From NCBI RefSeq assembly GCF_000001735.4, contig NC_003071.7:2367001-2431000 (forward strand): a stretch of 64,000 nt of DNA, given 5' to 3'. The notes below the pieces were generated by a model that made no database searches, was not told the origin of the DNA, and saw only the letters and a list, made by a program, of their open reading frames with translations. Position numbers and translations under genes: made by a program. Numbering within the stretch: the first letter of the stretch is position 1; the number at the start of each line of letters is the position of its first letter. This stretch comes from Arabidopsis thaliana. Its lineage: Eukaryota; Streptophyta; Magnoliopsida; Brassicales; Brassicaceae. Below, one piece after another: positions 11,398-20,083 of the stretch.

Positions 11398-14235
11398 TCG
11401 AAGGTAAAGCAGGAGAAGAGATAGAGGAGAACTTATCACAGAGGGCTTCGAGAGGTGTGGGCTGAAGAGAATGTGCATAATCCTCTGTCTGTGGATTCCG
11501 AGGGTGTCGATCGACCGGAGGGATGGTCTCGATCGACACCAATTCTCTGCAACTCTCATGGGCGAGCTGAGCGGATGGGAGCGATGTGTGTGGCTATGTT
11601 TTGGGATTTTGAGCAGTCAGAGGAGGTGTATCTGTGCTAGAGGCAATACTACTGATAGGCTTAGTGAGCGCTGAACAATCCATGCTAAACTCCATCTCCA
11701 AATCCCAAACTTTGAGAGAGATCCTACCTCTCTTCACATCAATCCTAGCACCACCTGTAGCTAGGAATGCTCTTCCAAGGATAAGAGGATCCTTGGGTTC
11801 CTTCTCGTAGTCCAGGACCACAAAATTAGCAGGGATTAGGGAGTTACCAACCTTAACAGGAACATCTTCAAGAATTCCTTCAAGGATTCATTTGGAACGA
11901 TCCACGAAGAGGAGAGTGATTCGAGTCGGCCTGTAGTTAGTCATGCCTAGTCTCTCAGAAACAAACTTAGGCATGAGGTTGATACTTGATCCCAGATCAC
12001 ACAAAGAGCGGCTGAACCTGCTTGAGGAGATAGAGCAATCAAGAATAAAGCTGCCTGGATCCGGGAGCTTCTCAGTGGTCTAATCAGGAGTGATAGAGCG
12101 AATGTACTCAGCAATGTCCACTCTCTGTGCCTTCTCTTTCTTGACCTTAGGCAACAGAATTGCACTAATGTCTCTTGTCAGCAGTTTAGCTTCAGCAGAG
12201 CTAATCTCATTGTCAACAAGTCGCTTGACATACCTGTTGAGTGGAGTAGAAGATGTTTTAGAAGCATCCTTAGGAAGAGAAATGAGGATCTTCTCCATGA
12301 TGGTTGTGCACTTAGCCGCATGAATCTCCTGCTTAGAACGACGCTTTTTCGGATAAGGGACAGGAGGAGTGTAAGCAGTCTCGGGCTTCATCGGGATTCG
12401 CACCTCATATGGTGCAGTCCGGACCCAGTGTTGATCAACACTAGAGGTGTGTCGATCGACACCTTCGTATGGAATCGTCTCATAGAAGAGTGTTCTATAG
12501 GGTGTCGATCAACACTTGTAGGTTTCGGTCAATACCAACTCTGCAGTAGCGAGCTCCAACTCGTCTCCAATGTCTAATTCTTTCCACACATCATCTCCTT
12601 CTCTGATCAAGATGGCATTACAGCTCTTCGTTGGGTTAGCATCAGGATTAACAGGAAGAAAACCCTCTTGTCTCTTAATGGATTGTGTAGTTTGAGCTAC
12701 CTGTACATCCAGCTTCTTCAAGTGAGAGCTCAGATTGTCGATCTTCCCATTAAGATCTGTGTAGACAGCATCAAACTTGCCATTAAACTCGACAACGAGC
12801 TTTGTTTGGCTCTCAAGAATCTTCTCAAGCATAGATTGCATTATGCTCTCTGATGAGGGTGGAAGGGGGGCTTGGTAAGCTGAATTACCATATGTCCTCT
12901 CGAAGTTGCTATGAGGAAATGACTTTTGAAAGGCAGGCTTTGGAGTGTAGCTCTGGTTCCCTGTAAACCGATTGCCACTGAAGTTACCCTGTGGCTGCCC
13001 AAACTTCTTGTAGTCCTGACCATCTATGTAGAAGAATCCCTCTTCTGACTCAGTCTCAGGCTCAATAGACTCATCCTCAACTGCAAAGTGGACATGCTTC
13101 TTCCTTGTAAGCAAGTTGTGAACTGATTACAACTTGGCATGTACCTCTGCCATCTGATTGCCTGAAACAGCTCCAACAATCTTCTTCCTCTCAAAGTCAG
13201 CATTCTTGGTGCTGTTACTACAAACGAGATTCTCTATCAGAGCGGTAGCATCAGCCGGATATCTCGTGTTAAAGTTACCATTGCTCGCCGCATCTAGAGC
13301 CATCTGGCACCTCCAATCAACTCCACTGAAAAAGGTACCAAGAAGTTATACCTCACTGAAGCCATGATGCGGGCAGACCTGTTGATACTCCTTGAAACGA
13401 ACCCAAGCGGCTTTTAAAGCCTCAGCTGGACCTTGGGTGAAGGTAGACAGCTTGTTTCTTAGCTCCTCAGACTTAACATCATCGTACAAATTGTTCAAAA
13501 ATGCTATCTTGATGCTTCTCCAAGTCTTGAGGGAACCTGCCTTTAGTTGTTTCAGCAAAGAAGCGGCTTCCCCAACAAGTGAATAAGGGAAGAGCTTGCA
13601 CAGTAGGTAGTCCTGTGAGACTCCATTAGCTTTGATGCTCAGAACGAGGTCCTCAAAACGCTCGATATGGTCCATTGGCTGCTCATAAGATAAGCCATGG
13701 AAAGGATGCTGGCCAACTAAAGCAAAGTAGCCAGGCTTTAGCTCATAATCGTTTCTTTGGAAGGGTGGGGGTACGATCGAAGATCGATTAGCATAGAACA
13801 GGTCAGGCCTGTTAAATTCCTAAGAGTACGACGTAGTTCTGCAGCTGGAGGAATAGCTGCAAGATTCTGGGGTTGGTGCCGATCTACACCTCTGTTGTGT
13901 CGCTCGACACCAATCGTGTCTGCATTCTGCTCCCGAAGGTGTCGATCGACACCGAGCCCTATTGTGTCTCTGGCAGCTAATTGCGCATTGAGGCGTGCCT
14001 GATCTTCATTGGCGTCCTCAGGTAAGAGGAGTCCATGATCATCCAATCTCTGACCAGCCTCATTGTAGGCTTGCCCATCCTCATCTCCCAAAACTCCTTC
14101 TGCATCAGCTCTGATGACTCTGTCATCCATTGCTAATCTCTGAGTTTTTCGGTTGGTACGTTCAAGTTTTCCCAAGTCCAAAACAGACAAGTTGATTGGC
14201 TCTTTCTGTTGTGTGCTCCTTGTTTGCCTAGGCAT
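11342..14235 (-). pseudogene. element D right arm gag-protease (broken)
   Basis: Starts with MPRQTRSTQQKEPINLSVL at 14235 and reads 166 codons to a stop at 13738, further than the left arm copy. Gag continues at 13675-13346 and 13114-12509 in shifted frames, then the RRSKQEIHAAKC block near 12403-12300. The protease site, read on the minus strand near 11990, is CDLGSS, so the catalytic Asp is kept here. LILGRAFLATGGARIDV follows at 11790. The copy ends near 11342 with SINSPMIQSLELL, close to the centre of the palindrome. Protein-level identity to the left arm in the protease block is high, with roughly one residue in eight different, estimated by eye. Confidence 0.8.
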
Positions 14236-14344
14236 ACACCTGAAACACAAAACATAAACAAAAACAAAAAACGCGTAAGTAACAAAATAAAAGTAAAAAC
14301 TAGACGAAATCTCTAAACTAAACTCAATGGTGATTCCCAAGAAC

Positions 14345-14363
14345 TTTGGCAAAGGCGCCAAAT
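14345..14363 (-). other. primer binding site, element D right arm
   Basis: Minus strand reads TTTGGCGCCTTTGCCAAAG, the tRNA-Asp type site seen at 8471 with one change (G to T). Confidence 0.75.
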
Positions 14364-14364
14364 T

Positions 14365-15673
14365 TGATAAGGTTCAAATTATCCTAAGAACTACTCTCTC
14401 AAATAAGAGATCAATTGCAGTATTTAAGGATCGATTTTCACAAAATTCTTTTGTTCAAACAATGAGTTGAATGTCGAGACTAATCTAGAAGAGATTATAA
14501 GAAAATAAAAGTAAACCAAGTAAAAAAATAGAAGATTGATTGGTTGTAAACGATGAAATAAAGAGCTAGGAACATGGTATTCTCAGGAATTATTGGTTAC
14601 TAAACCTAATGAAAGCTAGGTTGTTATCGAACCATTCTTAAACTCAAACTCTAATTATTAAATAACCGGCTGTGTTCTGCGAAACTCCCTATGCCTATAG
14701 CTAAGAATAACCGGAGAATAAGAGAGATTTTTAACCTAAACATGCATTCTAAACGAGTTCAATTGTTCTCCTAGTAGATAAGCCGATTCTTATTACACAC
14801 CTATAAACCAGGCTCATCAAATAATAGATCCAACTATAGATACCTATGGTATCTATTGTTTGGATTCAAAATCTAGTTAATTACTCTAGATCTAGCATTA
14901 ATTACTCTACAGATATTCTAGCAAAGGGGGCGATATACTAAACCATATGAAACCCTAATGAGATACCCTATTTCTAACAAGCAAACTACTCTGACATATT
15001 GAATGAAACAAACAACATAATAGAGTTAGAAAGCATAAACACAGCAAATAAGATGAGAGTAAGAAAATATCTCTTCACTGTATTGAAAACTGAATGAATC
15101 TTTGAAAACAATGGATGAATAGCTTATGTCTCTGAAAAAAGGGATTGCAAAGAACTTGATAAAAGGAACTTAGGTCTAAACTGAATCCAATGGTAGGCAT
15201 GGGCTCTCCTACGCAGGAGAATCATCTTCCTTTATCAATTCATTTCTTTTGTTTGAATAAGCTATTAAGGTGCCTAGGACACTAGTAGACACCCAGAAGG
15301 AGTTGTAAGGTGACCTCTAAAACTATACATAAGACCTATAAAACGTCCATGGACTAATAATGGAAATAGGGAAGTCTTCTGGGGCAAATTTCCACTTCTA
15401 TAAATTTGAAAGCGTCATTGACTTTGCTGGGCCGAAATGGGTGTCGATCGACACCAGGATTGTGTCGATCGACACTCTCTCTGAATCTGGAATCCGAGAT
15501 CGTCCTTAGCTTCCTTTTCCTTAGCTTTTGCTCCAAAATGTCTCATCATCTCCATTGTTGTCCCACTGCATAGAATACCTGAAAACACACTAAAAAGACT
15601 CGAGAAATAACATAAACACTCAAAATCCTAAACCTAAATTATAGATAAAATCAGTAAAAATAGGGATATATCA
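14365..15673 (-). repeat. element D right LTR
   Basis: About 1.3 kb, homologous in inverted orientation to 7270-8466, with outer end TGATATATCCC and inner end CTTATCA on the minus strand. It carries the palindrome pair at 15441 and 15462. Confidence 0.75.
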
Positions 15674-15840
15674 ATATGAAACTAAAAATATTTTTTTTTT
15701 TTAAACTAGGTATATTTATGTTTGAATCTAACTTAAAAAATTTTAAAACTAAAATGTATATCTATGTATAAACTAGGTATATCTATTTTGATTTCTAACT
15801 TATCTATGTTGCTTTCTAAGGTATATCTATGTTGATTGCA
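15674..15840 (+). repeat. GGTATA-core tandem repeat array, right part
   Basis: The array interrupted at 7269 continues here: AGGTATATTTATG, ATGTATATCTATG, AGGTATATCTA and AGGTATATCTATG within 150 bp, ending at the acceptor of the DUF1985 exon. Confidence 0.8.
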
Positions 15841-15841
15841 A

Positions 15842-17956
15842 GATTCTGATGAGGAAACCAAAGCTCTTCAACCTCTTAAAATGTACTTTGGTCCAAGTGA
15901 GTATACAAAGCCATTCAAGATTACAGCAAAGTGTTATCTTCATAAGGCAATAAGATTATTGGAGAGTCATCTTAAAGACTCTGAGTTGAAGTGATTTTTG
16001 GATCACCCACAGTTCAAACACTTCTTCCACATGCATAAGGACCCAAATCATAAGGTGTGATGGGTATGTGGCTGTTATTTCTTCGTACATCATGTTTAGA
16101 GAAGAAAAGGGAAGTACCGTTTATTGTTAATGGCGTTCCGATCCGGTATTCTCTCGAAGAATTTGCACTCATGTCAGGATTATACTGTCATAGTTATACC
16201 AAACCCTTCAACAGCTTGGGCAGTACCACTTTTGTCGGCAAGAGTTTTGGACCCAGAGCAACAATTCAATATCCAGATGTGGAGGAAAAGTTAATGTCTA
16301 TGAAAAAACCTTCTGAGGCTCGTCTAAGAGTAGCTGTGCTCTACTTCTTATGTAGTGTAATCATTGGAAAGGGTAAGACAGGAGAAAATGCACCAAGTGT
16401 GGAGAAGTTTTTCCTTAGGGTTGTGGCTGATCTAGAGTTGTGCAAAATATTTTCGTGGGGGAGATATGCATTTGATGAAAATGTGAAAAACATTTTCTAT
16501 TTGATGGACCAATGCAATGGAGTAGTTGGTCCACAAAAGGTGTTTCCTAGTTTTGTTATGCCTTTGGAGGTATGTCATTTCATTATTCATCTCTTAATTG
16601 TTTTAAGAAAGTTAAATTGTGTACAACTTTGTTTTTATTAGCAATTATACAACTTAGTTTTGAATAATTTGTATTTTGTTTGTTTTGTAGTAAGTCGATT
16701 CCAGTTCTCAGGAAAAATTTATGCGAAGATATTGAATGTGCAGATCTCAGTGTCCCCGGATTTGTAAAATGAAGTTTAAATCAAGCACTATGAAAGGGTT
16801 TCCAATGCCAGATGTGTATGACAAACTCGGTAAAACTAAGGTTAGTGATAACATGTTTATGAGTTATCTAACATGTATCATGGATGTTCTATTAATTGGA
16901 TTTTTTTATCATGCTTAAGACATTTAGAGTATCTTGACTCCAACTCCTGATGAGAAACTACGTTTGGAAAGAATTATGGATGTGGAGTGTGGAGTGAATG
17001 ATGTTGATGATGTAATAGCTGATGGCTGGAAGAAACGTCTTGTTGAAGAGCAGAAGGCTATATGTTTTGAACTGTTGTTCAATGAAGATGTAGCACACCA
17101 TACATTTGTGGCTAATAAAGCTCTGTCTACTGTGGTAAGAGCTCCAAGATAATCCGCAGTGGGAAAAAAAGGCAAGGGAAAGGCTGCTGCATCTCCGACT
17201 AGTCCAAGTGATGATGGTTTGACTGAGGTTGTATACGGATTGAAGAATTTGATGGAGAATGGATTTAAGTCCATGAATAAGAGGATGAAAGATTTCAGTA
17301 AGAAGTATGAAGAGTAAGATAAAAAAAACTCAAACTGATGGAAGCGGCAATCAAATCAATCCAATCAAGCACTGGAACATATGGTGCTTATGGTTCAAAG
17401 GAGAGTGATGTTAGAGAAAACGAGCTAGATGAAGGGATTGATGCAAATGGTGGTGATAAGGAGAGAGAGGTTGGAGAAAAAGAGACTGAGATAGACAAAG
17501 AGGTGGCTCAAGATGACAGTGATGTATTTGATGGTAACAAGGAGATGGAGATGAATTAAGAGGTGGATGAAAATAAGAATGATGTGGATGGTGATAATAG
17601 GGAGATGGAGAAGGACAAAGAGGTGGCTGGAAGTGAGATTGGGGTGTGCAGTGGTAATAAGGAGATGGAGAAGGGCAAAGAGGTGGCTGAAAGTGAGATT
17701 GAGGTGTGCGGTGGTAATATGGAGATGGAGAAAGACAAAGAGGTGCCTCAAGATGATGAGATGGATGGAGGTAAGGCTGCTGAGCCAAGTAAGATGTGAG
17801 GAAAGTCACATGATGATGGAAGGGACGTTAAAAAGCCCAAAGGTGGTAAAGAAGGTGGTAAAGAAGGTGGCAAAGTCGAGGACGAATGTGAAGCCGGTGT
17901 ATCAGAGTCCTATACAGACGAGAAATGCGAGGACAAAGACGAAGAAGAATGTTTAA
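15842..17956 (+). pseudogene. DUF1985 protein (VANC-like) of a VANDAL MULE, exons 2 onward
   Basis: Exon 2 (about 15842-16569) starts DSDEETKALQPLKMYFGPSE and holds the DUF1985 domain from FLDHPQFKHFFHMHKDPNHK through MGMWLLFLRTSCLEKK and FIVNGVPIRYSLEEFALMSG to FSWGRYAFDENVKNIFY. An in-frame TGA precedes FLDHPQ. A GT donor follows PLE at 16570. Exon 3 (about 16691-16830) is frameshifted, with AAG TCG ATT CCA frame changing near MKFKSSTMKGFPMPDVYDKL. Later exons hold LLFNEDVAHHTFVANKA (about 17075-17125) and a Lys/Glu-rich tail with 20-residue repeats (17530-17765). The tail ends VYQSPIQTRNARTKTKKN at 17956 after another frameshift. No Ulp1 peptidase follows, unlike Kaonashi MULE genes. In VANDALs, DUF1985 proteins (VANC) are known to act as sequence-specific anti-silencing factors. 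That role here is inference, and this copy is dead. Confidence 0.75.
17530..17765 (+). repeat. 60-bp tandem repeat in the DUF1985 protein tail
   Basis: Four imperfect 60-bp units encode 20-residue repeats of the form GNKEMEKDKEVAESEIEVCG. It is a charged, Lys/Glu-rich low-complexity linker between the DUF1985 part and the basic C-terminus. The three-base periodicity is kept across all units, so the repeat expanded while the gene was still coding. Confidence 0.8.
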
Positions 17957-17964
17957 GCACTTTT

Positions 17965-18235
17965 AATTGTTGGTTTTTTTAGGTATAACTATGTTGGTTG
18001 TTGAAAACTTGGTACAATTGTTGGAACTTGGTAATTGTTTTTTTTTTGTATTTCTCCTTATGCTTTTCAAAACTTGGTACAACTGTTGAACATGTTTATT
18101 GGTTTTTTTTTGTATATCTACTTATGCTTTTGAAAGTTTGGTATAACTATTGCATGTTTATTGTTTTATTTTGGTATATTTTCTTATGTTTTGTAACACT
18201 AGGTACAATTATATGTCTTCGTAATTGTTAAAAAA
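17965..18235 (+). repeat. GGTATA-related repeats, 3' of the DUF1985 gene
   Basis: Four imperfect copies of about 60 bp of the type TTGGTACAACTGTTG-TTTATTG-poly(T)-GTATATCTACTTATG-TTTTGAAA. They begin with AGGTATAACTATG at 17981, the same core as the intron array. Confidence 0.65.
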
Positions 18236-18430
18236 AGAATATGAACCCAAATAAATAGGTTTTTTCTACTACACAACACTTAGTCTTCGTAATTAGATTC
18301 ATATCCATTCATCATATCAAATTCAACACTTATTCTTCATAATTAAACATTACAACACTTAGGTTTTTTCTACGACAAACACAACATTCTAAAATTGCCA
18401 TGGTGATTAAACTACCACAACTAAAAACGA

Positions 18431-19027
18431 TTACCATTTTAATGTCCTTCTCTTTTTGTTCTTTTCCATCGGACCGCTTTCCATCCTCTCTTGGTTCCTT
18501 TCCATCTTCATCACTCTAACTTCTTCTTCAAGAACACCGAGTTGAAATTCCAACTGTCCAATCTAATGAGTAAAAGCCTCATCTACCCACTTAAACACAT
18601 GATTGTCGTTCATAAGCTACATTTTTGAAATTGTAAAAATTGTTAAACTAAAATGTATATCTATGTATAAACTAAGTATATCTATGTCCGAATATAACTT
18701 AGATACTTTAGAGGTTAAACGATATATCTATGTATAAATTAGGTATATCTATGCTAAACGATCTATGTATAAATGATATATCTATGTATAAATTGTTAAA
18801 GTTTCACCCATCAAAATTGTTTACAAAGCATCAAAATAAGATATTACCTTTCTTTCTGCAGTAAAGATACACCGGTAATAACAACAGTACGAATTTAGAT
18901 TTGATCATGAAATTTTCTCAACGATTTAATCGCCACACCAACAATGCTTTGGAATTCCAGGAACCTTTGGTCTTGGTCGGACAATGGAGGTTCCACACGA
19001 GTTCGAAGCTCCTGAGAGGTGGCTCAT
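18431..19027 (-). pseudogene. GRF-type zinc-finger small protein (broken), two exons
   Basis: Exon 1 (19027-18848) encodes MSHLSGASNSCGTSIVRP then GIPKHCWCGD, the CxC start of a GRF zinc finger (here GRF is the zf-GRF Pfam name, unrelated to GRF6). It continues to YRCIFTAERK, with two in-frame stops. A GT donor follows at 18847. Exon 2 (18616-18431) encodes NDNHVFKWVDEAF, the usual end of this fold. A stop and a coiled-coil-like, Glu/Arg-rich tail ending KKRRTLKW come next. Such small zf-GRF proteins are common in Arabidopsis transposons. By position it may be the third gene of the MULE, but equating it with VANB is a guess. Confidence 0.65.
18640..18805 (+). repeat. GGTATA-core repeat array within the GRF zinc-finger gene intron
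   Basis: Units nearly identical to those at 7127 and 7194: AAACTAAAATGTATATCTAT, then GTATAAACTAAGTATATC, and three shorter copies ending near 18795. It lies between the two exons of the minus-strand zinc-finger gene. Confidence 0.8.
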
Positions 19028-19850
19028 ATTTCCCTGAGTTTTGGATTTAGAAATTCTACAATAATCAATAAATAAACCAGGTTGTACGATATGAATCTTA
19101 AATGTCCGAAATCAAAAATAGTCAATTGAATATCAGAAATCTATAAGTGAAACGTAAATTGAATGAAAAATATATCCAGAAAATCGAAATGCTTACCCAG
19201 ATAATTCCACTCTTCTCTCTTCTTCTCTCTTCTTCTCTTCTTGTCGTTTCGTTTCAAAAATCTATAAATGATACGAAATTCATTTAGTTTCTTATACAAA
19301 TTATACCACTTATGTTGGTTATTAAAACTACTGATTGATAAAATCATTATTTACTCGAACTTTAAAAATTAGTCTTCACCAAATTCACTTGTTATAGAAG
19401 AAAGACCTTATACTTTTAAGATGACTTTATAATTATTATCATCATAACATTGCAAAACACACAAAATTAAAATTTTCCGACATATTTTTCTATGAAAATA
19501 TAAGGAATGTATATCAAACATCATGACTCTTTGGTATAACTAAATTTGTTTAGTTTTAATTTAAGTATATCTAATTAAATACAAAAAACCCAAAAGTCAA
19601 ACTGTGTATATATAGAAACAACTTGTAAACTAAGAATATCTGTGTGCAAATTTGTTTACGGGCCCCACGTATTTTGTTCTGAACAACTCGTATATACGGG
19701 AAATAACTAAATGTTTGCGGGCCCCACGGTTTTGTTTCTTTTCCCACTATAATTTCACATTTCCTTCCAAAAAACTAAAATTTTAAAATCCTTTATTATC
19801 ATCACATCAAATTTTGTTGCAACTTAAGCAGATTTGTTACATTAGTCATA
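19028..19850. other. MULE intergenic DNA with small direct repeats
   Basis: No gene seen. It holds a CTT/TTCTC-rich run at 19205-19245 and two copies of a CGGGCCCCACG box (19658-19674 and 19708-19729) about 50 bp apart in AT-rich DNA. Confidence 0.5.
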
Positions 19851-19854
19851 GTTG

Positions 19855-20075
19855 TACCTTTACAAAGTAAGTTTAATCAAGTTTTACAAAACCAGAGAGT
19901 ACATAAAACACGAATTCAGAGACATACATAGTTCTACCATTAAAAAAATTAAGTTTAGCCGAGTTTTACAAAATTTGAAAGTACTTAAAAACACGAAATC
20001 AGAGCCATACATAGTTCTACCATTAGAAAATAAAGTTTAAACGAGTTTTACAAAATCTGAAAGTACTTAAAAACA
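19855..20075 (+). repeat. 82-bp tandem repeat array at the transposase 3' end
   Basis: Three units start at about 19867, 19949 and 20031, each with AAGTTTAAnCGAGTTTTACA and later CATACATAGTTCTACCATTA. Spacing is 82 bp. The sequence differs from the GGTATA arrays and abuts the end of the transposase gene. Confidence 0.8.
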
Positions 20076-20083
20076 CGAGTACA

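Larger units (their letters stand above)
7468..15475. repeat. paired palindromes GTGTCGATCGACAC, about 23 copies
   Basis: Copies (start positions, some with 1-3 changes) are 7468/7489, 8876/8897, 8939/8960, 10214/10234, 10287/10308, 11209/11231, 11504/11526, 12429/12449, 12502/12522, 13876/13897, 13939 (its partner not recognised) and 15441/15462. Within each pair the spacing is 20-22 bp. Pairs sit at equivalent places in both arms: one in the LTR and four or five in gag-pro and its leader. The best copies extend to a perfect 16-bp palindrome, GGTGTCGATCGACACC (7488, 13938, 15440). In gag-pro they are translated in frame as VDRHP or similar. Confidence 0.9.
7270..15673. mobile_element. element D: head-to-head inverted Ty3/gypsy copies (8.4 kb)
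   Basis: Left arm, 7270 to about 11350: LTR, PBS and gag-pro on the plus strand. Right arm, about 11391-15673: the same on the minus strand. Both outer ends match TGATATA, and the arms meet around a loop of about 40 bp. The arms are homologous throughout, including the PBS, the gag and protease blocks and the paired palindromes. They differ by many substitutions and have different stops, so this is not a recent duplication. No RT, RNase H or integrase is present in either arm. Flanking pentamers differ (TCTAT left, ATATG right), so no target duplication is seen. Gag type and PBS place it with the Tat/Athila Ty3/gypsy group. Confidence 0.85.

Noticed and set aside
17411-17809. Minus-strand open frames with SPSPYYHH- and Leu/His/Ser-rich repeats
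   Set aside because: Antisense shadow of the 60-bp repeat in the DUF1985 gene; the plus strand has the family signature.
15842-18000. Kaonashi (Ulp1-like) MULE gene instead of a VANC-like gene
   Set aside because: DUF1985 is shared by both, but no C48 peptidase His-Asp-Cys blocks follow; the gene ends after a basic tail at 17956.
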